A stretch of 64,000 nucleotides of DNA from Symbiodinium natans (GCA_905221605.1 CAJNDS010000291.1:343545-407544); one strand, 5' to 3'; positions 1 through 11,282 are shown, counted from the stretch's first letter. Notes: a model not told the origin generated them from the sequence alone. Made by a program: numbers and translations.

Positions 1-875
1 CACGTGACCTCCACAGTGCGAGAAAGATCTTACGTGAACACTGCAAGACTGCTTTGTCTTGGATGCCAGCCAAAGATCAGTCTGGCAAGCCACACATATC
101 GACGGCGTTTTTGTTTGATCCAAACAGTCGAGACAGAATATCTTGTTCTTGTGTGAGTTGACTGCAGCATTTTTTGAACTTAAGCAGGTTCCAAAAAAGC
201 AGCTGTATTCCGGGCACCGAAAATGGGCCCTGGACTGTGGATTTCTTTTCTGAAAGCACAAGGTCACCCAGTTTGGAGCCCCAATTTGGGGCCCAGATTT
301 AGGAGCCATTTCTGGGCCCGCTTGCGCCATTTTTTTTTGCGGGCAGAAGCCAGATCTGTTTTACACAGCCGGTCGTTGTGAGCAAAACAAATAAGCCTCT
401 TGCTCAGTTCTGATCTACGTCTTGCCAGTCTCCCTTAAAATTTCGAAGAATAGCAAGAAGAACGTGCGGCAAAGTCTCATTTGGAACCGGAAGTTTCTCT
501 GACTCTAACTGTGGAGGTCATCTGACGTGTCCTATGTTTTCTGTAATTTTTCGGACCCTGAAATGGATCCGTGTGACTGGCCACGTGGTGTTGCGTTTTC
601 GAGCATGTCTGGAACGTGCAGGCCTCTGCCAGCCAATTTTTTGGTTGCGTAGCAGTCCACCTGCGTTCCAGTGCGCAACATGCAGATTGTGCGCCAGTGT
701 GGCGTCCGAATGCAATTTGCAGTTGGTAAGGGTGGAATCAGGCTGATAAAGAACATTCTTTTAGTTGTTTTGCCGTAAAAGTTCTGCCGAGATACATGTC
801 GAAGCTCCGGGGTCTAGGGGCGCTTCATTTTGTGTTTGTCGTGCTGGGAAGTGTCTCACGTTGTAGCCCTAGTGC

Positions 876-1200
876 CCGAGGTGGGATGCAAAGAGCCCGG
901 GCCGTGCTGCACTCTTGATTGAGGTGGGAAGCAAAGAGCCGTGCTGCAGCCTTAGATTTTGGGTGAGGTGGGAAGCAAACAGCCGGGGAGGCGGTGCTGC
1001 AGCCTTAGAATTTTGGGTGCGGGGGGGGGAAAGGAGCCCGGAGAGGGGTTGCAGCCCTAGTTTTTTTGGGTGAGGTGGGATGCAAAAAAGCTCGGGTATG
1101 CTGCAGCCCAGTGATGCCCAGTCAGGTCGATCAAAGACCGTGGGCAGGCTGTGATGCAGCCGCAGAATTTGGGGTGAGGCGGGAAGCAAAGCCCTGTGTG
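876..1200. repeat. Degenerate tandem array, period about 50-60 bp
   Basis: About six imperfect copies of a unit with two recognisable parts. One part is GGTGAGGTGGGAAGCAAAG, seen near 880, 920, 965, 1068 and 1175. The other reads roughly GTGCTGCAGCCTTAGAATTTT, seen near 942, 991, 1045 and 1096. Spacing and internal bases vary. There is no coding potential beyond repeat-derived open frames. Confidence 0.6.
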
Positions 1201-1232
1201 CGAAGCCTGTGGGAAAGCGACAGTTGCAAAGT

Positions 1233-1363
1233 AGATTGCCAAAAAACAGACTCGGAAGCCGAAAATCGTAAAGTTGGACCTTTTTTAAAACACTTATTAT
1301 TAGTTCTTTAAAACGGGTCCAACTCTACGATTTTCGGTTTCCGGGTCTGGTTTTTGGCAATCT
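1233..1363. repeat. Foldback (inverted repeat) element 1
   Basis: Left arm 1233-1290 starts AGATTGCCAAAAAACAGACT. Right arm 1304-1363 is its near-complete reverse complement and ends GGTTTTTGGCAATCT. The spacer is about 13 bases. Such a snap-back structure with no coding capacity suggests a non-autonomous DNA element or MITE relic. That interpretation is inference; the pairing is directly visible. Confidence 0.75.
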
Positions 1364-1551
1364 ATTGTGAACTGGTGGAATCCCTGCAGTTTCGTCGTAT
1401 GCGTCGAAGCTCGTGGTCTCGCGCGTTCACGCTCTAAAAGTGGCGGTTTTCGTGCAGCTTTTGCTTCGATGCATAACCGCTGTGTTATTTTGCCAAGAGT
1501 GGTGTTGTTCTTGTTGAAGTGTCAACCGACAGGTTATGCCGTAGCCGCAAA

Positions 1552-1686
1552 ATCGTAAAGTTGACAATCTGCTGTTCAATGTTGGCAGTAGACTGGGGCT
1601 TCGGTTGCATGGGGTGGAGGTGGGAGCAAGTCGTTACCTGTCAAATAACTTTCCAGCATTGAACAGCGAAATGTCAACCCTATGAT
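1552..1686. repeat. Foldback (inverted repeat) element 2
   Basis: The segment at 1552-1585 (ATCGTAAAGTTGACAATCTG and onward through CTGTTCAATGTTGG) reappears as an imperfect reverse complement at 1652-1686. The spacer is about 66 bases. It lies next to foldback element 1 and shares its ATCGTAAAGTTG motif, so the two look related. Confidence 0.55.
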
Positions 1687-1834
1687 CTGCCTGTCTCTAG
1701 AAAGCGTTGATCTTTTTCTGACGACACTTGTCGAGGCGATCAAAGAACAATGCTGCATATGTCTCATCACTTGAGTGCAGTTTCAGGACCTAAAAAAACA
1801 CAAGAAACGTAGGACGCATCACGTGACCTCCACA

Positions 1835-2890
1835 GTATAATGGCTCGCGCCCGGTTGTTGTGGAGCCACGACAACGTTACCAGCGCAGTTTTTTTTTGGG
1901 CGGTTTTTGACACGACAGACCGTGTCAAAACCGCCCGAAACCTGTGCTGGTAACGTAATCGTAACCCGGCACGAGCTCTTTGCTCGGTGCTTTTAGGGGA
2001 TGACCAGCACACAATTTTTTGGGCGTTAGAACTCCGGGCGCGGACCTGCACGGACTCCGGTTCTTTTCTTTGGGCAATCAAAGACACATGCGTGGACCAT
2101 GGAAAACATTGAGAAAGCGTGCGCGGATTGGTTTCCAGACATTTGGGAATGGAAAGGTTTAAAACACCAAAAACCGTCATGCCTCGGAGCCTCGCGTGGC
2201 AAACTTGTTCTGGCAAGTTGGTCTTTGTATGGGGAGAGGGGGAAGCTCTGGCACGAGCTATTTGGTCATCAGGGCGCAGGTGGGGCCAGTTGCTTACGAT
2301 GAAACCCAAAAACCTGTGCTGGTAACGTAATCGTGGCTCTCTACAGGTTGGTTGTGCATTTGCCCCTGAAATCATAGACCCTATGCCCTGAAAAGAGGGT
2401 GGGTTGGGCAAATGGTGATCTCTTTGTGAGAAGAGCTCCTGCAGTGTTTCCAAAACCTTCATGACCGTGTTAGAGTTGCTACTCTGCTTGTTCTGCGGAA
2501 AGGTGTTGTACAAGCGCAAAAAGTTTGCACTTTCAGAACACTGTAGAAGTAAAAGCATTTCCCTTACAGGGTTTGTCGTCTGTCCTCTCTCTTCGTGCTC
2601 GTAGGGTTTTGTGAGAGAGCCTTAGAAGTTTGCATGCCGCATGTCCCCTTCCTTCGTACTCGTAGGGTGAGGGCCCCTAATTAGAGGTTAGGCCGGAAAA
2701 TTCGAGAATCATAACGTGCTTGAAGGGCCCATGCCTCGGAGCCTCATGTGGCAACTTCTCCTGGCAAGTTGGCCATAGTATGGGGGCTCTGGCGCGAGCT
2801 ATTGGTTATCAGGGCGCAGATGGGGCTAGTTGCTTTTGGTGAAACCCAAACACTTGTGCTGGTAACATAATCGTGGCCCTGTAAGGGTTG
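1835..2890. repeat. Local direct duplication, copy 1
   Basis: This block is repeated at 3640-4585. Matching landmarks in order are: the foldback element, CCCGGCACGAGCTCTTTGCT, GGAAAACATTGAGAAAGCGT, a segment ending in TAAAAGCATTTCCCTTACAG, and then about 230 almost identical bases (2548-2780 against 4237-4467). Divergence in the first half and near identity in the second suggest a layered or partly homogenised duplication. Confidence 0.75.
1857..1960. repeat. Foldback element 3, GTTACCAGC tips
   Basis: The left half begins near GTTACCAGCGCAG and runs into GGGCGGTTTTTGACACG. The right half, CCGTGTCAAAACCGCCC through CTGTGCTGGTAACG, is its reverse complement. Only a few bases separate the arms. 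The same tip sequence (CTGTGCTGGTAACG or its complement) recurs singly or in pairs near 2313, 2856, 3655, 3765, 3858 and 4557. The tips therefore mark a dispersed element family. Confidence 0.7.
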
Positions 2891-2962
2891 TGAATATGCC
2901 CTTGAAATCATAAACCCTATGCCCCTATCTCTTCATGGGAAGAGCTCCTGTGGTGTTCTGCT

Positions 2963-3390
2963 TTGCAGGACCGAGCATTCTCAAATAGCACCCAAGTTTT
3001 GGGGACCGAGCGTCTTCAACTAGCATCAGCGTGTTTTGCAGGACCAAGCGATTCAAATAGCGCCCAAGTTTTGGGGACCGCGCTTTCAGAACGTTGTAAA
3101 AGTGAAACGGGCTCCATATCCCTTAGCGGTTTGTCGTATGTCCCCTCTCTTTGTGCTCGTCGGGTTTGGTGGGATTGTCGCACGTCCCCTCCCTTCGTGC
3201 TCGTAGGATGAGGGCCCGAGGTTAGGCCTGAAAGTCCTAGAATCCTGCTTTGGAGGACCGAGCGTACTCAAATGGCACCCAAGTTTTGGGGACCAAGCGT
3301 GTTCAACTAGCATCCTGCTTTTTGGGGACCGAGCGTGCTCAAATAGCGCCCAAGTTTTGGGGACCGCACTTTCAGAACATTGTAGAAGTA
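2963..3390. repeat. Short interspersed tandem copies of GGACCGAGCG unit
   Basis: Copies of a roughly 60 bp unit contain GGACCGAGCG, a CTCAAATAGC segment and CACCCAAGTTTTGGGGACC. They occur near 2970, 3038, 3256 and 3327. Each pair of copies ends at the same CTTTCAGAACATTGTAGAAG-like sequence seen at the end of the larger duplicated block. The order implies repeated local duplication. Confidence 0.6.
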
Positions 3391-3639
3391 AAAGCATATC
3401 CCTTAAAGGCTTATCGTGTGTCCCCTCCCCTCGTGCTCGCAGGGTTTCGTGAGGGCCCTAGAAGTTTGTCGTATGTCCGCGCTCGTAGGGTGACATCGCA
3501 AGCAAATAGAACCCCATCTGCACCTTGATGTAGCTCGCGCCATAGCGCGTGCTATTTTGTCGCAGGGCAAACATCTATGGTGTTTGAACACGTTGAAATA
3601 CGTTTTCAGGGCAGCACGCTCTGACCAAATAGCTCGCGC

Positions 3640-4585
3640 AGGTTGTGGAGCCACGATTACATTACCAGCGCAGGTCTTTTTGGGCTGTTTTTGACACGGT
3701 CTTTTCGCGCAAACAAGAGGGCGGTCTCTTTTTGGCGAAAAGACCGTGCCAAAAACGCCCAAAACCTGTGCTGGTAACGTCCGTGGCTCCATAATGTCCA
3801 TAACCCGGCACGAGCTCTTTGCTCGGTGCTTTTAGGGGATGGGTGAGATGGGGCCAGGATTACGTCACCAGCACACAGGTCTTTTGGGCGTTAGAACTCC
3901 GGGCGGGCCTACGCGGACCCCGGGTGTTTTTCTGGCAATCAAAGATACAAGCTCGGACCATGGAAAACATCGAGAAAGCGTGCACGGATTCTCTGCGCAT
4001 TCGGGAACTACAAAGGTTTAGAAAGAAGCAAAAACCGTTATGCTAAACCCTATGCACTTAACAGAGGGTGGTTTAAGCAAATGCTTGTCTTTTGTGGGAA
4101 GAGCTCCTGTTGTGTTTCCAAAAACCTTTATAGCCGTTTTAGAGTTGCAACTCTGCTTGCTCCGAGAAAATGTTCTATACAAGCACAAAAACATCCTATG
4201 TTTTTCCTAACATCTGCACTTTCAAAGCGCTGTGGAAGTAAAAGCATTTCCCTTACAGGGTTTGTCGTCTGTCCTCTCTCTTCGTGCTCGTAGGGTTTTG
4301 TGAGAGAGCCTTAGAAGTTTGCATGCCGCATGTCCCCTTCCTTCGTACTCGTAGGGTGAGGGCCCCTAATTAGAGGTTAGGCCGGAAAATTCGAGAATCA
4401 TAACGTGCTTGAAGGGCCCATGCCTCGGAGCCTCATGTGGCAACTTCTCCTGGCAAGTTGGCCATTGTATAGGGGGAGCTCTGGCGCGAGCCATTGGGTC
4501 ATCAGGGCGCAGATGGGGCTAGTTGCTTACCGTGAAACATCGTGAAACCCAAACACCGGTGCTGGTAACGTATTCGTGGCCCTAT
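3640..4585. repeat. Local direct duplication, copy 2
   Basis: Second copy of the 1835-2890 block, in the same orientation and about 1.7-1.8 kb downstream. It differs by small indels. The stretch 4237-4467 is nearly base-for-base the same as 2548-2780. Confidence 0.75.
3646..3792. repeat. Foldback element 4, GTTACCAGC tips
   Basis: The left arm contains CATTACCAGCGCAGG, TTTTTGACACGG and TCTTTTCGCG. The right arm from about 3737 carries GCGAAAAGACCGTGCC and CCTGTGCTGGTAACG, followed by GTGGCTCC, the complement of GGAGCCAC at the left end. Arms are about 60 nt with a 30 nt loop. It is the homologue of foldback element 3 within the second duplicated copy, but has longer arms. Confidence 0.75.
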
Positions 4586-4689
4586 AAGCCCGGGGAGGGT
4601 GGTTAAGCAAATGTTTGTCTGTTGTGGGAAAAGCTCTCGTGGTGTGTCCAAAAACCTTTATAGCCGTTTTAGAGCTGCAACTCTGCTTG

Positions 4690-5530
4690 CTCGCTGTAAC
4701 GAAACACAGACAGCCCAATTTTCATGGACGACCGGGCGCTGCGCGAATGCATTATTCGTGGCCTGAAGACTACATCTGGTCTTGCGTTGGTCTTGCTTTC
4801 CACACTTGCACAGATACTGAATGCATGTCGGCACTGGCGAAAGAAATTGAAGAATGCATTTGGTTTTGTTTTGGTCTTGCTTTCCATATTTGCAGTGCTA
4901 TTCTTCCCTTGTGCGTTTATCAATAAGGGAAAAAGAGACCTGAAATGCATTTTTATCCGCGCAGGTTCAGGTCTATTGTGGTTTTGCAAAGAAGCAACTA
5001 GGCGAATGCATTTAGCCGGCCTTTTCAAATTGCATTTGGGCAGAATGTATTTGCATGTTGGTTTCCTGTGTCTGGGGCCCCTGACTTTTCGCACGGGCTC
5101 AGGTCTATTGTGCTTTTGCAAAAAAGCAGCTACCGGAATGCATTTAGCCGGGCTGGAAAAATGCATCTGAGCATGTTCCTCTTGATTCTGGGCCTCTTTC
5201 GGAATCTTGCAAGACGTCGAAAATGCTGCTAGACATGTTAGGGCCCTTATAGCTCTTCCTTCTTATGCAGTGAAAGAAGAGAATCGACATGAATCGACCA
5301 GATTGGTTGGTCGCTACTTAGACGATGTAACGAAACGCAGACAGCGAGTTTGACATGTGCGACCGCAGGCTGCGCGAATGCATTTTGCCAGGCCCCAATA
5401 ATGCGTGCGGTCTTTGCTTGCCTGTCTGTTTTTCTGCGCGTGGTCAGGTCTATCGTGTTTTTTGGAAAACAGCAGCGCTAACGCATTTAGCCAGCCACCA
5501 ATATTGCATTTGGGCATGATGTTCCTTTTT
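4690..5530. repeat. Dispersed GAATGCATTT repeat field
   Basis: The motif GAATGCATTT (or AAATGCATTT, GCGAATGCAT) recurs about ten times. It is often followed by AGCCGGGC-like sequence and alternates with GGCTCAGGTCTATTGTG. A larger direct repeat, TGTAACGAAACACAGACAGC followed by a CGACCG segment, occurs at 4694 and 5325. No reading frame survives across copies. Confidence 0.6.
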
Positions 5531-6378
5531 TATTCGGGCCAAGAAATTCATGAATCATATCTGTGTCTTTGGGTTCTGACTCATGGTGCTACATGACGAC
5601 CTATTAAGGGGCCAGCACTGAAGTTTAGGGTAACCGATGTCGAATTTTATGTCGCATTGTTGTTTCACGCGTTTTCTCTTTCCCTACAATCTTACTGTTT
5701 GGGGTCTTCGCCGGCATAATTACTAGATTCTAGGCCCATGCGTGGACCGTGCAATGAGAAACCGTGCGCAGAGACTTGTGGCTCACGCTTAGTGGCTTAG
5801 TGGAGTTGCATGTGCAATCATTTGCGCAGTACTAGATCGAGTACACAATAGTTTTACTATGACCATGAGTTTTGTTATTCAATCTTTCTAGGCCCTTGAA
5901 TGTAGTCACGGTTTAGGGTTATGGGTTTTCAGCTTTCGGAAAGCCTTTCTCTAACATAAACAAAATGTGATAGCAACATAATGAATGTAAGGCTGTCAGG
6001 TGCTTATGAAAAAACCAACCCAGGACTTCGGAGTTCACTTTACCGTTAGGTCGCCTACTTCCGGGCGAACTCATGACTTTACCGAATATACCCCCCTTAT
6101 CTTGCCCCCCTTATGCCTCGCCTGTGATTATACTTTACCCTGCCAGCGCCATGGAGCCACCCGAGCTATCCTTCTTTGGCAGGCCCAGCTGTTGACATGG
6201 GGAATCCCAAGTCCCACATCCTCAAACCCCGAACCCTAAACTGCAATTTCGGCCCCGTCCAGCTCTATAATACGGGTGCCAAAAAAAAAACGGCCCTGGG
6301 TTTGGGGCCCTTCGGCCAAAGAGGGTTTGAGGTTTGGGTTTATAGGCTTTCGAGATCCGAAGCTTCCCGACGTGCCAG
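5531..6378. other. Intergenic, nothing recognised
   Basis: AT-richer sequence up to about 6100, then sequence with several CCCTAAA- or GGGTTTAGGG-like heptamers. I see no exon, RNA gene or repeat that can be supported. Confidence 0.4.
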
Positions 6379-7811
6379 GGTGGAGAGCGCCAGCGCGGCG
6401 CTGCTGGAGCTGTGCAGTGACTCCCTGGCTCCTTGCCTCAGCCTGATTTCAGGAGGTTCTGCAGGCTTACCGCTATGGCGGCTATGGGGTTGAGGGCCTA
6501 GGGGGGCGAATAGGGTTTAAAGGGTTTAGGGTTCAAAGGGTTTATAGGGATTGGGATTCCAAATGCTTCTCTCAGAACAAGTCGAAGTCTTTGTAGGATC
6601 CACGAAGCCTCGAGCCCAGAAATCCCCACCCCCCAAACCATCCTTATAGTCCTAAACCCTGATCTTCGGTTCTGGTTCGAGCTTCGGAGAGGGGGTCAGC
6701 GAAGCCCAGGATGCCATCCAGTGGCTCTTCTGTGGGCGGCCGGAGCGGGGCCCAGCCGGTTTTCATGTGATCAGTAGTTCAGTTCCAGGTTTTTCTGGCA
6801 ATTGCAATGGCGTTGGCCCCGAGGAGACTTCCTTTGGCCTCGTGCCTGATGCTGCCGAAAACGGCTTGGCCCAGGTGCGCAGGGTGCTAACCAGGGATTC
6901 GCCACCCGAACATCTCCCTCCCCCAGAATCATGCCAGAACCATGAGTTGGACCCTCTTTAGATGCTATATGATGCTATCCTCCTTCCAGGTGTTTTCAAT
7001 GAAGCCGCACCCACGGCAGCCCAGGGTTTCTATTTGCTTCAATTATGGGGGGATCCCATGGGATCCCCCACCGACCAGTCGCCCCTGGCAGGCACCTGCT
7101 GCAGATGCGGCTGCCGACCAACTGTTCCAGGTATTGTGCTGAACGAATGCGTTGGGTTTTGACGTGCTGGTGTGAGATCATGCTCGTTCCTGGTTTGGTT
7201 TTCTGTGGGGGGGGGGGGGGCTGCCTCACGGGGGCCCCACAACGAAAAGACTCCCCGAAAAGACCCTGCTCACATTCAACAACAGTGCGAATGCATTGTG
7301 CTCAACTTCAAGTGATTGCACTTAAACTCCCTAAATCCCTGAACCGAAATCCTAAACTCCCTAATTCCATGATTCCTAAGTAGGCTTCGTGCGACCGAAG
7401 GTGGACGAGTCCATTCATGACGCTTTCGAAGATGACGGGGAGCGCCTCACTGTAAGGAATTTGGGCTGGCGCCAGGTCTTGCGGTTTAGGGTTCAGCTCC
7501 GCCTTACTAAACAAACTGTAGTCACTAGAAAAAAGTGAACCCTACCCCTACATGAACCCTAAACCTCCCCATTCATGAGGCACGAGTGGTCGGAGGAAGC
7601 CCGTGAGGGTGCGGAGTACAGCGAGGGGGGCGGGGGGGTGGGGGGGGTGGGGGGGCCCAACTGAGGGTTTCGTGCAGTGGGTGTTTGAGTGCAAGGCGGG
7701 CTAGAAGAGAGCCTAGGCCCTAGACTCCCCTGAAAGCCCGAAAACCCGAACATGCGGAGGACTTCGGTGGGGAAGGCTATGAGCTCTACGAAGGCGGCGA
7801 GGCTGGAAAGG
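6379..7811 (+). CDS. Exon cluster of unidentified multi-exon gene (5' part)
   Basis: The gene is not recognised. The visible evidence is a run of short + strand segments with protein-like composition, each bounded by AG and a GT, GC or GA donor. Candidate exons: 6379-6406, 6453-6488 (EVLQAYRYGGYG), 6692-6766 (GVSEAQDAIQWLF at its start), 6824-6874 (ETSFGLVPDAAENGLAQ), 7092-7130 (APAADAAADQLFQ), 7401-7456 (VDESIHDAFEDDGERLTV), 7580-7622 (HEWSEEAREGAEYS) and 7760-7811 (DFGGEGYELYEGGEAGK). The last five join in phase as modelled. The 7401 exon offers both a canonical GTAAGG donor and a GA donor five bases later; the latter keeps phase with the next exon. The 6407-6452 gap is very short for an intron, so that pair could instead be one exon. 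The start codon was not found. The product is acidic and probably soluble. Confidence 0.45.
7046..7067. repeat. Short perfect palindrome
   Basis: GGGGATCCCATGGGATCCCC reads the same on both strands and sits in an intron of the unidentified gene. It could form a small hairpin. No function is inferred. Confidence 0.5.
7624..7658. repeat. G-rich low-complexity tract
   Basis: Runs of five to seven G separated by C or T, directly after candidate exon 7580-7622, probably intronic. A similar pure G run lies at 7207-7221. Confidence 0.6.
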
Positions 7812-8598
7812 GTGGGGCCTCATCGTTCTTGAGCGGATGCTGTGCTTTTGCGAACGCGGAGAGGCGAACAGCTTTCACCAGTCACATATATATATACATA
7901 CATATATATATATATATTTATTTATTTATACATCGCTTTAACCGCTTACCAGTGTCGGTTTGCTGCCAATGCGGGGCAAGCAAACCCATATTCAGTAATC
8001 TCTGAAAGAGAGGGTGCAACGTGTAAGAGAAGAGGAGGCCTGAATTAAGGGTGGGGTGACCACACTCTTGGTGGAACAGGCATGCTGCGCGTTTTTGCCT
8101 CCTACTTCGGAAGCCGCACCTCAACTATCATGCATGCTTATGGGTGCTTCGAAGGCTGAGCATCTCTGAACCCTGAGGCCTTAAAGGCCCGTATTTCCTG
8201 AGGTGGCTGCCCTGCCCGCGGCGCCGCAGCCAGGACTCCCCCGCGTGTGGGGAGGGCTGGGGCTCTTTTTTGACCCCTGGCTGAGCATGTGTGCATGGGT
8301 GCCGGGCTCACAACTGCAGCCCTCAAGTCCTCCAGCGTTCCAAGACTGTCATTGTCGGTCCCCTGCGCAACCGTGGAACTTTCCCTGCTCAGCCTGAACC
8401 GCAATCCTGAACCGAGCCCCTTCACCCTCAAGGGCCCTTGCCACCGCCGCGGCGGGGCCTGCTTCCAGGGCGCCTCCCAAATTGGGAGGACTTCCTTGCC
8501 GCATGCTGGTGCACGCTGGGCTATGCTGGGCTATTGTAAGGGTCTTGAGACAACAGATTTGGGCTTGAGGGTGTTCTCACCTGGAGCCTTTGCTTCAG
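7812..8598. other. Probable intronic sequence with TA microsatellite
   Basis: Contains a TATATATACATACATATATA-type tract at about 7886-7930. A possible further exon near 8193 (VAALPAAPQP frame) has unclear phase. Nothing else is supported. Confidence 0.35.
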
Positions 8599-8717
8599 GA
8601 ACCAGGGCTTTCAACAGAGCGGCGGGATTGAATTGGTCGTGATTCCTCTTTCTGCAGGAGCCCACGCCAGACGCGCGGCCGGCAACTTTGCAGACAATTT
8701 AGACGTGCTGTTGCAAG
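8599..8717 (+). CDS. Candidate exon of the unidentified gene
   Basis: After a TTTGCTTCAG acceptor the + strand frame stays open and protein-like. It begins NQGFQQSGGIEL, continues VVIPLSAGAHARRAAG and then NFADNLDVLLQ. A GT donor candidate (GGTGGCGG) follows at 8718; reading beyond it meets a stop at about 8768. The hydrophobic-to-amphipathic character differs from the acidic exons upstream. It is not recognised as a known domain. It could extend past 8717 if that donor is not used. Confidence 0.4.
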
Positions 8718-10597
8718 GTGGCGGTTCGTGCGGGGATCGAGTTTGGGATGCCTTTGTGTATCCTTAGCGTCAACTTCCACAGCTCCCGTGAGCTTGAAGG
8801 TCAGGGGCCATGCCAGGGCCAAATGCCAGCGCCTGCACGCCCAGCTGGCGATGCCCGGCTGAAGAAGAGCTTCAGCACATGCTGCAGACCTGAGTTTTCC
8901 ACTTTTTTTGACTCCTCAAGAAGGCCCTTCTCGAGTTCTCTCCGCAAGTCAATACGCCAAGGACTGACGGCATTCGAAGCGCGCTGCGGTTGGCCAGGAT
9001 GGCACAACGGTTTTGAGAGCAAGAATAGCTATTTCGATCATCCCCCGAAGACAAACCAAATTGCGGGCTGAACCCTAAACCCCCCTTCGGGTATTTGGGA
9101 TACTTTGCGGGATCCTCTGGCGCTTGCTCTCCAGCGTTGTTCTCCCGGAAGACAGGTCGAAAAGCACACGCCGACGTAAGTCGATGCATCTCAATGGCAC
9201 ACGCTTCCAACGTTCGCGCGTGGGAGGGCAGATGATGCGGCAAATGGTTTATCCAACCCCGGAAATGTAACTGTGCAACCGCGCGGCCCGGCTTGCGAGT
9301 CTGCATGCCACTCAAACGCAGGTATGCAAGCGCATGCATCTCAAAGCATGGAGGTTTCTTTAAAGGGTTCATGGTGGAAACCACTATTTGCGGCTGTCCT
9401 GTACCCCCTTGTTGGAGTTGCAAGCATCATCTGCAAAGATGCTCACGGGGCAACATTCCGATAGAAAAACTAGGACTGACCAAAACACATTGACCCCGAC
9501 CCTATTTGACATGTATGCTTGCGCCCAGGATTGAGCAATCCCTAAAACAAAAGTTACCCCGATCCTTTTTGACTTTTCTTGCCCCTCGGAACACGGAATC
9601 TGCTCCAATCCTAAATGCTCTTTGGCCCTCGTTTGCTTGTGCGCAGTGTGAGCTTCCGCCACAACTCCCAGATGGTTGGGCTGTCGCCGAAACAAGGTGT
9701 TTACCCCAATTCTGTTTGACATGTTCTGTGGGTGTTGACGGCGCCTAAGGTGATCCGGCTTTTTGGGGGGGTCATTCGAAGCAAGGGTACTGAAGGCTTC
9801 TAAGGTCTTTTTTTGTCTTGGGGAGCCTTGATCGACATATGTTTGCACGAAACTATGCTCATCTTCTCTTCGCTATCTAACGGATGGGTGCTGATCCCCC
9901 CCTACCACAAAAAGAATTTCCCCTACCTCACCCTTCCTGAAAAACCCGAACCCCGCATCACAAACCTCCCCCATCTACCTCCCCCATCTACCCCACAAAC
10001 CTCGCAAACCTTAATTGGTAATTATGCCTTGTGAACCGACGTGTAATTTAGTTTGGGATTCGCCGAGGTGGGCAGTCTATAGGAATATTCGGTGGGATTC
10101 TCTGTGGGTTCTCTAAGTTCTTTTGGGGTGAGCACTCGATACCTCGGGGTGGGCACTCCAGGGATACTCGGCAAGAGCAGGACTGTCGAGATTCTCTGCA
10201 GGATTCTTTGTCCTGGGTGGGCACTCCAGTAAGGTGTTCTGCCATAGTATGTTAGTCGAACCTATCCCAAGCCAAGCCTTCCACTCCAGGGATTTTCTGT
10301 GGGATTCTCTCGCCGAGGATTCTCTGGGCGTGGGCGCTCCAAGGATACTCTGTGGGATTCTCGGCGGGGTTTTGTGGGGGTGGGCGGGGTGGGCACGCAG
10401 AAGACTAACTGCCCCCATTCCGAGGGCGGCGACCAATTCCGAACAAGATAAACAAACCAACGCCACAGAGGAAGTCTGGGGCCTGGGGCTGTGAACGTTC
10501 TCGGGTTCTCGCCTTTAATTGCAGTTTTCGCAACATTTCGCCGCGGCTGCGCCGGCTACAGCCCAAGCCAAAAATTCGATAAATTCTGGAATGGAAG
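8718..10597. other. Probable intronic region, nothing firmly supported
   Basis: Short helical-looking frames occur near 8815-8850 (AKCQRLHAQL) and 8868-8890 (EEELQHMLQ), but no consistent phase could be built. From 9950 to 10400 the sequence is rich in TGGGCACTCC and GGGATTCTC repeats in a loosely tandem arrangement. Confidence 0.3.
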
Positions 10598-10637
10598 GCT
10601 GCTGCAGCTCAAGGGCGACTTCGATGCCGCCGCCGAG
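10598..10637 (+). CDS. Candidate exon, LLQLKGDFDAAAE
   Basis: AG at 10596-10597 precedes a 40-nt segment reading LLQLKGDFDAAAE and ending at a GTGCTGG donor. The peptide resembles one helix of a tetratricopeptide-type repeat, but one helix is not enough to name a family. It is placed in the same unidentified gene because strand, style of boundaries and spacing agree. Confidence 0.3.
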
Positions 10638-10830
10638 GTGCTGGTACCCGCTGCGTCTTGCTTCCACTTCAGAACGTTACCTGCCATGCAGACGCCGCAG
10701 CTTTTCAACACCGCTTTCCAAGGTAGAGTGCGGTGTCCGAAACAAGGACTCCGCACACTGTGAGGCCAGAAACTTGCCGCTTGGCTCAGCCACAGGATCG
10801 AGTTGACACGTGCATGCACAAAAAATATCT

Positions 10831-10862
10831 ATGGGTACATATACATATATATATGTACCCAT
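10831..10862. repeat. 32-bp near-perfect palindrome
   Basis: The left half ATGGGTACATATA is mirrored by TATATGTACCCAT on the right, giving a hairpin able to extrude as a cruciform. It lies just before a long microsatellite. Confidence 0.6.
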
Positions 10863-10898
10863 ACAACAAAATAAACTCAACATGCGACAGACAGATGC

Positions 10899-10936
10899 TC
10901 ACGCACGCACACGCGCAGACACAGACACAGACACGG

Positions 10937-10967
<31 letters not shown>

Positions 10968-11282
10968 CACACACACACACACAGAGGCAGGTAGGCACGC
11001 ACGCACGCACTGACGCACGCACAGAGACGCACGCGCACAGACACACAAGCGCAGACACACAAGCACAGACACACGAACACAGACACACAAACACAGACAC
11101 ACACAGACACGACACACACAGACACGAACACAGACACACGCACACAAACACAGAAACGCACAGAGAGAGAGAGAGAGAGACCCAGACACACACACACACA
11201 CACACACAAACACAGAAATACAAACACCGACACGCACAAAGAGACACACACACACACAGACACACAGAGACACAGACACCAA
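10899..11282. repeat. Compound CA/GA microsatellite
   Basis: Nearly 400 bases of ACAC, AGAC and GAGA tracts. The open frames seen across it on both strands (THTHTQ or VCVCVC type) are products of the simple repeat and are not genes. Confidence 0.9.

Larger units (their letters stand above)
1767..5530. other. Gene-free repeat block
   Basis: Apart from the repeat structures listed separately, I see no supported gene here. The longest open frame of the whole window (263 codons, - strand, 1767-2558) lies inside this block. It contains a repeated RLRYQHRF-like peptide that is simply the element-tip sequence read on the - strand, so it is not treated as a gene. Confidence 0.5.

Noticed and set aside
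1767-2558. 263-codon - strand open frame, longest in the window
   Set aside because: It lies in duplicated foldback-element sequence. Its repeated RLRYQHRF peptide is the element tip translated twice. No recognised domain, and its counterpart in the second duplicate copy (3640-4250) is broken.
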